DNA from: Actinomycetes bacterium
GTDB taxonomy: Bacteria; Actinomycetota; Actinomycetes; Actinomycetales; Cellulomonadaceae
Assembly: GCA_021793115.1 (NCBI GenBank)
Contig: JAJYTJ010000033.1
Span: forward strand, 1 to 28,839
Direction of reading: 5' to 3'
Length of the DNA stretch: 28,839 nucleotides
Shown here: positions 10,701 to 17,865 of the stretch, one piece after another
How the letters are laid out: each line of letters opens with the position of its first letter
Position numbering within the stretch: position 1 is the stretch's first letter
Notes under the pieces: model-generated
Database searches by the model: none
Seen by the model: the letters and a program-made list of their open reading frames with translations, nothing else
Told to the model about the DNA's origin: nothing
Made by a program: the position numbers and the translations under genes

Positions 10701-10875
10701 CTCCGTGCAGTTCTGGACGACCAACGGTGGCACCGGGGTCTTCCACACCTCGACGCTCACGCTGCCTTCGTCCGGGGCCGTACAGAGCAACGTCTACTTC
10801 GGATACCCCCGCCAGCAGGTGTGGGTCGTGATCCTCGGCATCGCCAACCAGACCGACGACCGGTACACGTGGTGA
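4759..10875 (+). CDS. Giant Ig-like/cadherin-like and fibronectin type III surface protein
   Basis: A 2038-aa protein with one N-terminal hydrophobic segment (about residues 11-29) and no C-terminal helix or LPXTG motif. It is probably held in the membrane by its N-terminus with the rest outside. Residues about 35-370 are a beta-rich region that may be a propeller. Residues about 410-1465 hold around eleven Ig/cadherin-like modules marked by variants of VLDNDxDPDGD, a likely calcium-binding turn. Residues about 1470-1865 are fibronectin type III modules (for example APGAVTVV, NGAPIDHYTV), followed by a Cys-containing tail. The GTG start follows an AGGGGG-like ribosome-binding site at 4745-4751. 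It opens the operon, 25 bp before the MoxR gene. The equivalent Fn3 gene is a defining member of bifidobacterial PFNA clusters. A role in adhesion or in an envelope scaffold is inferred. Confidence 0.88.
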   Translation: MRTRQRALRTTSTACVCVVATGFAALAAVDHGYTSPQVALNDSGVWVTHASNLLVGRFNHDAGALDAAVVGASTQIDVLQHDDLVVVVDSGSHTAAAVDSAAVTLGSSVTLPAGAQVMLGGTTLAIAAPDGRVWGIPAAALGSFDPAHTAPLGAVPGMPTAAATPAAASATADGTAGTAGVAVAVGAQGTVVVAGPGVVHRFAVDSRGQVRALPDEPLSGVNPGDALAATVVGDRTVVLDRTTGTLHLPGGRAVPLPGAATAVLQEPGDAAADVVVGTATALVHQPLDGSAATPTTVEGGGTPTAPVVVRGCAYGAWSASGVALRDCPGTARDARTTVTRGGTLRYRVNRGIVVLNDLAGGSLWLADQQFQLYNDWSQVQPKQSQAADKQNQATATTDKVLAQRNLPNRPPTAVDDHFGVRPGRTTVLPVLDNDSDPDGDVLTASLDGADPTVGTVQRISGGLALQIAVPATAKGSGSFRYTADDGRGGTAQATVTIDVHPLDTNAPPAPKRDTVAQVRSGGTVTFDVLGNWQDPDGDVLYLTGAAATTDGDAARYTADGKVTFVDGGRQTGRKAVTVTVSDGMGGVVKGTVWVDVQPAGTNHPPVAKPDHVSTVVGRPVAISPLANDTDPDGNPLKLARVDDVAGVTLTRDFGSGVVTAVATAPGTYYTTYVVTDGPSTATGLIRIDVTAPGDGTAPPVAVRDRALLPADGSVLVDVLANDTDPSGGVLVVQSVDYPATSGYSVAVIDHSVLRITAISVGTTPTTFTYTVSNGLASAQGEVIVVPLPAAAQLQAPIAVPDEVTVRAGDMATVNVLANDIDPDGAPLTLVPTLVEPPDPAAGLVFTSGNVIRILAGSTPGTYHATYAVTDPAKNEVAAQLTIHVKAANPADNTAPVPQTVVARTIAGTTVRIPIPIDGIDPDGDTVELVGLRTPPTKGRVTGIGEGWIDYEAARHSEGTDTFTYEVRDAFGAQAVGTVTVGIAPSLVENHPPVAVADTVTVRPGRTVSVPVLDNDVDPDGDPLGLVADGLEVSPGVTAKVDSGRIDVTAPATAGTYTVGYVVTDGKATADGTLTLVVDPNAPPLRPIARDDLLSLSDVARAQGGTVDVAVLDNDEDPDGTRSDLTVTTTDTAATVAAGHLRIPVLDTPQVVPYTITNPDGLTATAFVRVPGLAALRPTLVSPLTPATVVSGQTLTLDLTKYVLVAPGRTLRITQAERVTAFNGTASVPDERTISFRSADGYYGVAAVTFEVIDTPTVDDPTGRTATLTIPINVTPSGTEPPELTAPRIQVAQGVDATTDLTPYGYDPNGSHLTFAVAGPAPAGFSARMNGSTLVVDTAAGTAPGTTGVLTISASNGTSTVTADATLVAVASTARLAVVTDDVIDNANQGAPVQVHVLDNDISPFPGSPLTVVSAVVESGKGTANLAGDVVTVTPAADFVGTLVVRYRVADKTGDPTREVDGRIRLTVRGRPAAPGAVTVVQVRSHTAVLSWAAPANNGAPIDHYTVRITGPGASQQECPATTCTIGNLTNGADYTFTVVAHNAVGDSAPSAPSAKIRPDAVPDAPAAPTLAFGNGSLTVTWQTKDYAGERTPVSSVTLEISPAPRSGATQKSGVTGTSLVWDGLDNGVAYTVRLQAINGAGASDWGAYSAPEVPAAPPDAPGQPTTSMLAPVGPRAQMNVSWTAPASANGDPVSGYTLTVLRGGAPVQAIKVGNALSQAVTLDTSETAYTYTVVATNKAGDSAPSRASAPRQAVVAPGAVTGLTAQATGANGAVQLGFGAAPGNGASLAQMRYQYSTNGGAWADLSAAKQVTGLGNGSTYSFRVRAVSTVDGAQYTGPETTAAATGKNTVDASSLRPYGPLANPSVSATSGSTYVTVSASASANGCGVTLHYQVDGGGWQTAASSYGPVNVGNGYSQTHSIDAYATDACGDQSATVPASSSSGPPPVPHTWVTKGSVNTTQCDLACNYVVVNVQDLPAGTYSVQFWTTNGGTGVFHTSTLTLPSSGAVQSNVYFGYPRQQVWVVILGIANQTDDRYTW

Positions 10876-10900
10876 TTCGTGTGAAGGGAAGGCTCGTTCC

Positions 10901-11875
10901 ATGACCATGACCCCCGACCAGGCGACCTGGTTCCAGGGCACGTTCGAGCAGCTGGTCGACAACGTCGGCCACGCTGTGCTCGGCAAGAGTGTGGCGGTGC
11001 GGCTCGCGCTGACGTGCATGCTCGCCGAGGGGCACCTGCTGCTCGAGGACGCGCCCGGCACGGGCAAGACGTCCCTGGCCCGGGCGATCGCGGCGACGGT
11101 CCAGAGCTCGCACGCGCGGATCCAGTTCACGCCCGACCTGCTGCCGAGCGACGTCACGGGTGTGACGATCTACGACCAGTCCAGCGGCCAGTTCACGTTC
11201 CACCGCGGCCCGATCTTCGCGTCGATCGTGCTGGCCGACGAGATCAACCGGGCCTCGCCGAAGACCCAGTCCGCGCTCCTGGAGGTCATGGAGGAGGGGC
11301 GCGTCACGGTCGACGGCCGCACGTACGAGGCGCCGCGGCCGTTCATGGTCATCGCGACGCAGAACCCCATCGAGCAGGCCGGCACGTACCGGCTGCCGGA
11401 GGCGCAGCTCGACCGCTTCCTCATGAAGACGTCGATCGGATACCCGGACCACCTGGCCACGGTCGAGATCCTCGAGGGCGCCGCCACGCGTGACGCCGCC
11501 GCGGCGCTCGAGCCCCGCATCACGGGCGACGCGGTGCAGAGCATGGCCAAGCTCGCAGGCGAGGTCGTCGTCGACCGCGCGGTCCTCGAGTACATCTCCC
11601 GCCTGGCGCAGGAGACGCGCGCGGCGCAGCAGACGCGCCTCGGGGTCTCCGTCCGTGGCGCGCTCGCGCTGACGCGGACCTCGAAGGTCTGGGCGGCGGC
11701 GCACGGCCGGCACTACGTGCTGCCCGACGACGTCAAGGACCTCATCCTGCCGGTCTGGAACCACCGGCTGGTGCTCGACCCGGAGGCGGAGTTCTCCGGG
11801 GTCACGGCCGAGAAGGTGCTCGGCCGCATCCTGGCCGAGGTGGCGGCGCCGCAGGAACGAGGGCGTGCGGCGTGA
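10901..11875 (+). CDS. MoxR-family AAA+ ATPase
   Basis: A 324-aa AAA+ protein of the MoxR family. Walker A is EDAPGTGKTSLARA with Lys56; Walker B is VLADEINRAS with Asp113 and Glu114. The family signature continues with KTQSALLEVMEE and ATQNPIEQAGTYRLPEAQLDRF. The ATG start is preceded by AGGGAAGG at 10885-10892. MoxR ATPases act as chaperone-like remodellers and are usually encoded beside DUF58 and transglutaminase-like proteins, as here. The stop overlaps the start of the DUF58 gene by 4 nt (GTGA), so the two are probably translated together. Its client is unknown; the DUF58 or TgpA-like membrane proteins are the natural candidates. Confidence 0.95.
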   Translation: MTMTPDQATWFQGTFEQLVDNVGHAVLGKSVAVRLALTCMLAEGHLLLEDAPGTGKTSLARAIAATVQSSHARIQFTPDLLPSDVTGVTIYDQSSGQFTFHRGPIFASIVLADEINRASPKTQSALLEVMEEGRVTVDGRTYEAPRPFMVIATQNPIEQAGTYRLPEAQLDRFLMKTSIGYPDHLATVEILEGAATRDAAAALEPRITGDAVQSMAKLAGEVVVDRAVLEYISRLAQETRAAQQTRLGVSVRGALALTRTSKVWAAAHGRHYVLPDDVKDLILPVWNHRLVLDPEAEFSGVTAEKVLGRILAEVAAPQERGRAA

Positions 11876-13194
11876 GCCTCGACACCGCTGTGGCGCCCGC
11901 GCGTCGGCCGGGCGCGCCCGGCCGCGGGGCCCGGCGCCGGGGCGACCTGCGACACCGGGCCAACGCGCTCGTGCGCGCTCGTGAGGCGGCCGCCGAACGG
12001 GTGGCCGCCGCCGCACGCCTGCTGAGCGGGCTGCGGCCGTGGGGCACTGCCATCGGTCCGATGGGGTGGGTCGCGCTGGTCACGTCCGTGGTCGCGGGCT
12101 GGGCCGGGCTGCGGTGGCACTGGGACGAGGCCGTGGTGCTCGCGCTCGTCGGGCTGGCGGTGCTGGTGGTGGCCGCCGCCTTCCTCGTCGGCCGCTCGCC
12201 CTACGCCGTGTCGCTCACGCTGGCGCACCACCGCGTGGTGGTGGGCGAACGGGCCGTGGGTCGCGTCGAGGTGCGCAACACCTCGCGCGGCACCACGTTG
12301 CCCGCCGAGGTCGAGCTGCCGGTGGGTCGCGGCGTGAGCGTCTTCGCGCTGCCGCGTCTGGCCGGCGGCGCCTCGCACGAGGACCTGTTCACCATCCCCA
12401 CCCGGCGCCGCACCGTGATCACGCTGGGCCCGGTGCGGTCGGTGCGCGGCGACCCCCTCGGGGTGGCGCGCCGTGAGGTGCGGTGGACCGAGCCCACCGA
12501 GCTGTTCGTCCATCCGCGCACGGTTGCCCTGTCCGGCTCGTCGGCCGGGTTCCTCAAGGACCTCGAGGGCCGTCCGACGCGCGTGGTCTCGCCCTCGGAC
12601 ATCTCGTTCCACGCGCTGCGCGAGTACGTCGTCGGCGACGATCGGCGTCACATCCACTGGCGGTCGAGCGCCCGCACGGGCCAGCTCATGGTGCGCCAGT
12701 TCGAGGAGACGCGGCGCTCCCACCTCGCGGTCGCCCTGTCCACGCTGCGCGCGGACTACGGAGAGGATCCCGAGGAGTTCGAGCTCGCGGTGAGCGTCGC
12801 GGGGTCCCTGGGGCTGTACGCGTTCCGCGAGGAGCGCGACCTCACGGTGCTCGCCGACGTGGGCGCGCTCCGTACGCACGCGGCCGGCAGCATGCTCGAC
12901 GACCTCACCCGCGTGGGGCTCGGGGCGCGGCGCGCCGACGTCACGCGGCTGGCCGAGCGCATCGCGCGGCTCGCCCCCGACGCGTCGATCGCGTTCCTCC
13001 TCACCGGTTCGCAGGTGCCCCTGACCACGCTCCAGGCCGCCGCCGTGCGGCTGCCCGCTGAGGTCCAGGTGGTCGCGTTCCGCTGCATCCTCGGGGAACC
13101 CTCCGGCCGTCGCGCGTTCGCCGGCCTGGACGTGGTGACCATCGGCTCGCTCGACGACCTCCCGGTCGCGCTGCACCGGCTCGGCGACGCATGA
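11872..13194 (+). CDS. DUF58 domain membrane protein
   Basis: A 440-aa protein starting at GTG overlapping the MoxR stop by 4 nt. After a basic N-terminus it has two adjacent hydrophobic helices (about residues 57-80 and 86-106), then a beta-rich part, and the DUF58 signature ALREYVVGDDRRHIHWRSSA around Asp256. The remainder resembles a von Willebrand A-like fold, as is usual for this family. DUF58 proteins accompany MoxR ATPases and may present the metal-dependent adhesion-like domain on which MoxR acts; that role is known only by association. It is coupled by an ATGA overlap to the next gene. Confidence 0.92.
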   Translation: MSLDTAVAPARRPGAPGRGARRRGDLRHRANALVRAREAAAERVAAAARLLSGLRPWGTAIGPMGWVALVTSVVAGWAGLRWHWDEAVVLALVGLAVLVVAAAFLVGRSPYAVSLTLAHHRVVVGERAVGRVEVRNTSRGTTLPAEVELPVGRGVSVFALPRLAGGASHEDLFTIPTRRRTVITLGPVRSVRGDPLGVARREVRWTEPTELFVHPRTVALSGSSAGFLKDLEGRPTRVVSPSDISFHALREYVVGDDRRHIHWRSSARTGQLMVRQFEETRRSHLAVALSTLRADYGEDPEEFELAVSVAGSLGLYAFREERDLTVLADVGALRTHAAGSMLDDLTRVGLGARRADVTRLAERIARLAPDASIAFLLTGSQVPLTTLQAAAVRLPAEVQVVAFRCILGEPSGRRAFAGLDVVTIGSLDDLPVALHRLGDA

Positions 13195-15545
13195 CCGCGC
13201 CGCGTGCCCGAGCCGCGACGGCGGCCGCCGCCGGCGACGTCGCCGTGGTGGTCGCCCTGCTCGCGCTGGGGCTCGCCGGGTTCGTGCCCGCGTTCGGCGG
13301 CTACTCGTTCGTGCCGGCGGCCGTCGCCGGTCTCGTGGCGGGGACCGTCGTCGGCTGGCTCGGCGCGCGGCTGCGGTGGTGGCCCGGGCTGGTGGCCGTC
13401 GCGGTGCTGCTCGCCTACCTGCTGCTGGCCGGTCCGTTGGCGTACCGGTCGCTGCTCGCCGGCGGGATCGTGCCCAGCCCCGCCTCGGTGCGGGCGAGCG
13501 CCATGGGGGCGGTGACCGCATGGAAGGGCATCGTCACGGCGGCCACACCGCTGTCCGCGTTCCCGGAGCTTGTCGTGGTGCCGCTCCTCCTGGGGCTGCT
13601 GGGCGCCGCGCTGGGGACGTCGCTGGCGGTGCGCGCGCGCCGCTACGGGTGGGCCGTCGCGCCGGCGGTCGCCGTGCTCGTGGCGAGCCTGCTGCTCGGC
13701 ACGGCCCAGGCGTGGCAGGCAGTGCCACGCGCCGCGGCGTTCGGTGTCCTGGCCATCGGCTGGTTGGCGTGGCGGCGCGCAGGGGGCGCCGCCACGGCCG
13801 AGGATGCCGACGCGGCGCCGTCCGCCGCCGCGGACCGCCGTGCGCTGGCGGTCCGCAGGCTGCGGCGCTCGGCTGCGATGCTCGCGGTCGTCGCAGTCGT
13901 CGCCACGACGGCCGGGTTCGCTCTCGCGCACGCCGACCGTCGCTACGCCCTGCGGCAGGACGTCGTGCCGCCGCTCGACCTGCGCCAGTACGCCAGCCCG
14001 CTGGAGGCGTTCCGCTCGTACGTGGACGCGCAGAAGGACACCGAGCTGTTCGACGTGCGCGGGCTGCCGGCGGGTGGCCGGCTGCGGCTGGCCGTGCTCG
14101 ACGTGTACACGGGCACCGTCATGGACGTCGCGGGCGGTGACCGCGACTCGGCGACCACGTCGGGCGTCTTCGAGCGCGGGGCCGTCGAGATGGCGGACGC
14201 GGCGGCGACGCCCGCGGGCCGCACCGCCACGGTGACCGTCACCTCGGTGGGGTACACCGGGTCGTGGCTGCCGACGCCGGGGGTGCCGCGCGTGGTGTCC
14301 TTCTCGGGCGCGCACGCTGGTGACCTGACGCGTGGCCTGTACGTCAACCCCGTGACGGGGACGAGCGTCTCCACGACACCCGTCGTCCCCGGCGACTCCT
14401 TCACGGTCGACGCCACGCTGCCGCCGGACATGACCCCCGACGGCGTGGGCTCGCGCACCATCGAGCCGACCCGGCAGACCGACCCGTACGTGGTGGACGC
14501 CGCCGGCACGGTGGCGCGCTCACTTGTCCGCGCCGCCTCGTCCCCGGCCGACCAGCTGCGCGCGCTGCGGGACGGGCTGCGGCAGGGACAGTTCTCCGAC
14601 GGGCTCGCGGGCCAGCCGACGTCGCGCCCGGGGCACGGCGCCGATCGCATCACCACGCTCCTCACCGGCACCACGATGATCGGCGACGACGAGCAGTACG
14701 CCGTCGCGGCGGCCCTCATGGCGCGCTCGCTCGGCTACTCCTCGCGCGTGGTCATGGGCTTCTACCCGGACCCGACGGCCCCGGCCGCGACGGGTGGCGT
14801 CACCAAGCTGACCGGCAAGGACGTCCACGCGTGGATGGAGGTCGACGTCCGCGGCGTCGGCTGGGTGGCCTACGACGTGACACCTGACAAGAACAAGCCA
14901 CCGCAGCAGCAGGACCCCCGTGCCAACGCGGCCCCCCAGCCGCAGGTGCTCCAGGAGCCGGACGCGGCGCAACCGCCGCCGGCCGTGCCGCAGGCCCCCA
15001 TCGCGGACGCCCACCGCGGCGACAAGCACCACGACGGCACGGCGGGCCGCGTGCCGTGGGGTTTCATCGGTGCGGGGACCGGCGGATCGCTCCTGGTGCT
15101 GCTCCCGGTGGCGCTGGTGCTCCTGGCGAAGTCCCGCCGCCGGAGACGCCGCCGCCGCGCGCCCGAACCGGTCGACAGGGTGTCGGGCGGCTGGCGCGAG
15201 GTCACCGACACCGCGGTCGACCTCGGCTCGGTGTTGCCCGTGGGCGCCACCCGGCGGGAGACCGCCGCCGGCCTGGGCGCGCGCTTCCCGGACGCGCCGA
15301 CGACGGCCCTGGCGCACCGCGCCGACGCGGTGGTCTTCGGTGGTGGCATCCCTACCGACGACGACGTCGAGGCGTTCTGGCGTGAGGTCGACGGGCTCAT
15401 CGGCGTGCTGCGCCGGGGTTCGTCGCCCTGGCAGCGGGCCCGCGCCGTCCTCTCGCCGCGATCGCTGCGGCTCCGCGAGTCGGTGGCCGCGCGCTGGGCG
15501 CGGCTCACCCCTGTGTTCCTGCGCAAAGGAGACGCACGACGATGA
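13191..15545 (+). CDS. TgpA-like transglutaminase-domain membrane protein, catalytic Cys replaced
   Basis: A 784-aa membrane protein. Several hydrophobic helices fill residues about 15-250, followed by an extracytoplasmic region, a transglutaminase-like core at about 490-565, a Pro/Gln-rich linker, a further helix at about 622-645 with a basic flank (KSRRRRRRR), and a cytoplasmic tail. In the core the motif that normally reads G-[FY]-C-E-x-[FY]-A is GDDEQYA (498-504), so the nucleophilic Cys is Asp500. His546 (DVHAWMEV) and Asp562 (YDVTPDK) are kept. The protein is therefore probably a non-enzymatic or binding form. It overlaps its neighbours by ATGA on both sides. TgpA-like proteins commonly belong to MoxR/DUF58 operons and to PFNA clusters. 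Confidence 0.9.
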   Translation: MTAPRARAATAAAAGDVAVVVALLALGLAGFVPAFGGYSFVPAAVAGLVAGTVVGWLGARLRWWPGLVAVAVLLAYLLLAGPLAYRSLLAGGIVPSPASVRASAMGAVTAWKGIVTAATPLSAFPELVVVPLLLGLLGAALGTSLAVRARRYGWAVAPAVAVLVASLLLGTAQAWQAVPRAAAFGVLAIGWLAWRRAGGAATAEDADAAPSAAADRRALAVRRLRRSAAMLAVVAVVATTAGFALAHADRRYALRQDVVPPLDLRQYASPLEAFRSYVDAQKDTELFDVRGLPAGGRLRLAVLDVYTGTVMDVAGGDRDSATTSGVFERGAVEMADAAATPAGRTATVTVTSVGYTGSWLPTPGVPRVVSFSGAHAGDLTRGLYVNPVTGTSVSTTPVVPGDSFTVDATLPPDMTPDGVGSRTIEPTRQTDPYVVDAAGTVARSLVRAASSPADQLRALRDGLRQGQFSDGLAGQPTSRPGHGADRITTLLTGTTMIGDDEQYAVAAALMARSLGYSSRVVMGFYPDPTAPAATGGVTKLTGKDVHAWMEVDVRGVGWVAYDVTPDKNKPPQQQDPRANAAPQPQVLQEPDAAQPPPAVPQAPIADAHRGDKHHDGTAGRVPWGFIGAGTGGSLLVLLPVALVLLAKSRRRRRRRRAPEPVDRVSGGWREVTDTAVDLGSVLPVGATRRETAAGLGARFPDAPTTALAHRADAVVFGGGIPTDDDVEAFWREVDGLIGVLRRGSSPWQRARAVLSPRSLRLRESVAARWARLTPVFLRKGDARR

Positions 15546-17023
15546 GCACGACGACGTGCCGGGCCTGCCACTCGCCGCTCGGGCCGGACGAGGTGTTCTG
15601 CCGGCGGTGCGGCGCCCAGGTGGACCCGAGCAGCCCGGCGGACGCCCAGGCCTACGCGCCCGTCGGCGTGCCCCCCACACCGGCCGGTCCGGCGCGTGAC
15701 CTCGCGTCGCTGTCGCCTGCGCTGGCCGGGGCGGTCCCGGCCCCGGTTGGCCGCCGCATCGGGGCCGGAGTCATCGACAGCCTGCTCGGTCCGATCGGCT
15801 TCCTTGCGGTCTATCTCGCGTCGGGGCTGCAGAAGGCCATCGAGTACGGCGTTCCGCTGTCGCCTGCTGAGGTCCTGCGCCTGTCCCAGTACGGCATGGT
15901 GGGCGCGAACCTTGCGGTGGTGTATCTCCTGGCGACTGCGTTGTGGATCGCGTTCTGGCGTTGGAATGCCGTGAAGGGTCTCACCCTCGGCCGGTCGGTG
16001 ATGGGCCTGAGGCTCGTCGCGGTCGACACGGGCGCCGCACCGGGCTGGGGTCGGACCTTGGGCCGCAACCTGCTCCTGGGGCTGTTCGGCGCGTTCACCT
16101 GCGGACTTCTCGGCTGGCTGCCGGTCGCCTCGATCCTCTGGGACGGGGAAGGTCGCAGCCGTGGCTGGCACGACAAGTGGTCGCGCACCGTGGTCATCGA
16201 CGCGCGCCTGGGGCGCGACCCGCTGGCCGCTGGTGCCGCCGCCGGCCTCTCGGTGGCCTCCCCGGCGTTCCCGCGGCCCGACCTCATTCCGCTGACGCCC
16301 GCCGGGTCGTCGCCATCGCTGATGCCGGCGCCTGCGGCGACGACGTCGATCGGCCTGCCGCAGCTGGACTCACCCCTGGCACAGGTGGCAGTGACGAGCC
16401 CGCTGGACGCGTCGTCCGTGGCCCCGCCGCCGCCGAGCGTCGCGGCCGAGCCGACGTTCCCTGCCGCGCCCGTGGCACCAGCCGCGCCCGTCATGCCGCC
16501 CCCGCCGCCGCTCTCCGGCGTCATCAGTGCCGTGCCCGGCGTCGCGCTGGTGCCGCCACCGGCACCACCCGCACCGGAGCCCGCGAGTCCGGCGCCCGTC
16601 TTCCGCGCCGGGCACCTCACGGCGCCGCCCGCCAGTGCGGTGGTGGTCGACGAGGACGAGCACACGGTCATGCGGCGGCCCCGGCGCCTGGGGGCCGTCA
16701 CCCTGGCGTTCGACACCGGCGAGCGGATCGGCCTGGCCCACGGCCAGGGTCTGGTGGGGCGCGAGCCTCAACCGCGCGCCGGCGAGCAGGTGGAGCACGT
16801 CGTGCCGATCGACGACCCGGACCGGTCGGTGTCGAAGACGCACCTGAGCTTCGGCATCGACGGGCGGGGCTTCTGGGTGCTGGACCGCGGGTCGACGAAC
16901 GGGACGCGCGTGCTGCACGGCGACGCCGAGCTCGCCGAGGTGGGGCAGGACGAGCCCACCTACGTCGCGGTCGGAGACGTCGTCGAGTTCGGCGACCGTC
17001 GCTTCGTCGTGCAGCGGGACTGA
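15542..17023 (+). CDS. Zinc-ribbon / RDD membrane / FHA domain protein
   Basis: A 493-aa protein. Cys6, Cys9, Cys20 and Cys23 form a zinc ribbon. An RDD membrane domain follows (about 70-225, with GRRIGAGVID and several hydrophobic helices). Then comes a Pro/Ala-rich linker, and a C-terminal FHA domain with Gly406-Arg407, His434 and STNG at 451-454, the residues that read phosphothreonine. Just before the FHA, EHTVMRRPRR (Thr375) looks like a kinase site for intramolecular or partner FHA binding. A ribosome-binding site AAAGGAG lies at 15525-15531, and the start overlaps the preceding stop by ATGA. It probably tethers phospho-signalling to the membrane; the partner is unknown. Confidence 0.9.
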   Translation: MSTTTCRACHSPLGPDEVFCRRCGAQVDPSSPADAQAYAPVGVPPTPAGPARDLASLSPALAGAVPAPVGRRIGAGVIDSLLGPIGFLAVYLASGLQKAIEYGVPLSPAEVLRLSQYGMVGANLAVVYLLATALWIAFWRWNAVKGLTLGRSVMGLRLVAVDTGAAPGWGRTLGRNLLLGLFGAFTCGLLGWLPVASILWDGEGRSRGWHDKWSRTVVIDARLGRDPLAAGAAAGLSVASPAFPRPDLIPLTPAGSSPSLMPAPAATTSIGLPQLDSPLAQVAVTSPLDASSVAPPPPSVAAEPTFPAAPVAPAAPVMPPPPPLSGVISAVPGVALVPPPAPPAPEPASPAPVFRAGHLTAPPASAVVVDEDEHTVMRRPRRLGAVTLAFDTGERIGLAHGQGLVGREPQPRAGEQVEHVVPIDDPDRSVSKTHLSFGIDGRGFWVLDRGSTNGTRVLHGDAELAEVGQDEPTYVAVGDVVEFGDRRFVVQRD

Positions 17024-17025
17024 CC

Positions 17026-17865
17026 GTGCCCGTCCTCGACCTCCTCGACATCCGCTGTGGCGAGGCCACCCACGTGGGCCGCGTGCGCCACCTCAACGAG
17101 GACTCCGACCTCGCCGCCTGGCCGGTCTACGTCGTCGCCGACGGGATGGGCGGGCACCAGGCGGGCGACGTCGCGAGCGCAACGGCCGTCCGGGTGCTCT
17201 CCGGCCTCGTGGGCCTCGACGCGGCGACACCGGCCGTGGTGCGCGACGTCGTGCTGGAGGCGCGGCGCCAGGTGCGCGCGCTGACCAGTGACGACGGCCT
17301 GGACGCCGGCACCACCCTGACGGGCGCCGTCGTCGTGGTGCAGGAGGACGAGCCGTACTGGCTCGTCCTCAACGTCGGTGACTCGCGCACCTACCTGCTC
17401 GCCGACGGCACCATGGAGCAGGTCAGCGTGGACCACTCCGAGGTCCAGGAGCTCGTGGAGTCGGGCGAGCTAGACCCGGCGAAGGCGGCCCGGTACGCGC
17501 GGCGCCACGTCGTCACGCGGGCCCTCGGCGCGGGCGCCGACTTCGACGTCGACTACTGGTTGCTGCCGATCGGGGTGGCGGACCGCCTCCTGGTGTGCTC
17601 GGACGGCCTCACGGGCGAGCTGGCCGACGACGAGATCCGCGGCGTCCTGGTGGGCGAGGCCTCGGCGCAGGACGCGGCCGAGCGGCTCGTCGATCTCGCG
17701 GTGGAGCGGGGCGGGCACGACAACGTCACGGTGCTCGTCGTCGACGCGTCCTACGACGGCCGGGACGAGCCCACCGTGCCGCGGGTCGAGCCGGCCCTGC
17801 CGGCGCCGTCCGACGAGCCCGACACGTCGACCGTGCCGCGTGCGCGACGGGAGAGCCTGAGATGA
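17026..17865 (+). CDS. PP2C-family Ser/Thr protein phosphatase
   Basis: A 279-aa phosphatase starting at GTG 2 bp after the previous stop. The open frame extends far upstream, but those codons are the shadow of the FHA gene, and homology begins at this GTG. Metal-binding motifs are HLNEDS (Asp27), VADGMGGHQAGD (Asp39, Gly40), CSDGL (Asp193) and GGHDNVT (Asp232, Asn233). The enzyme removes phosphate from Ser/Thr residues using two metal ions, and should oppose the kinase encoded at 19283-20845. Its C-terminal tail holds two TVPR-type threonines (EPTVPRVEP and TSTVPRARR) that could themselves be phosphorylated. No membrane segment is seen, so it is cytoplasmic. It overlaps the next gene by ATGA. 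Confidence 0.93.
   Translation: MPVLDLLDIRCGEATHVGRVRHLNEDSDLAAWPVYVVADGMGGHQAGDVASATAVRVLSGLVGLDAATPAVVRDVVLEARRQVRALTSDDGLDAGTTLTGAVVVVQEDEPYWLVLNVGDSRTYLLADGTMEQVSVDHSEVQELVESGELDPAKAARYARRHVVTRALGAGADFDVDYWLLPIGVADRLLVCSDGLTGELADDEIRGVLVGEASAQDAAERLVDLAVERGGHDNVTVLVVDASYDGRDEPTVPRVEPALPAPSDEPDTSTVPRARRESLR

Noticed and set aside
4492..11157. A 2221-codon open frame on the minus strand opposite the Fn3 gene
   Set aside because: Its product is Arg/Val/His-rich without domains, and it mirrors the codon positions of the true gene. Long antisense frames are expected at this GC content.
15943..17025. N-terminal extension of the PP2C reading frame
   Set aside because: These codons overlap the FHA gene and are low-complexity; PP2C similarity begins at the GTG at 17026.
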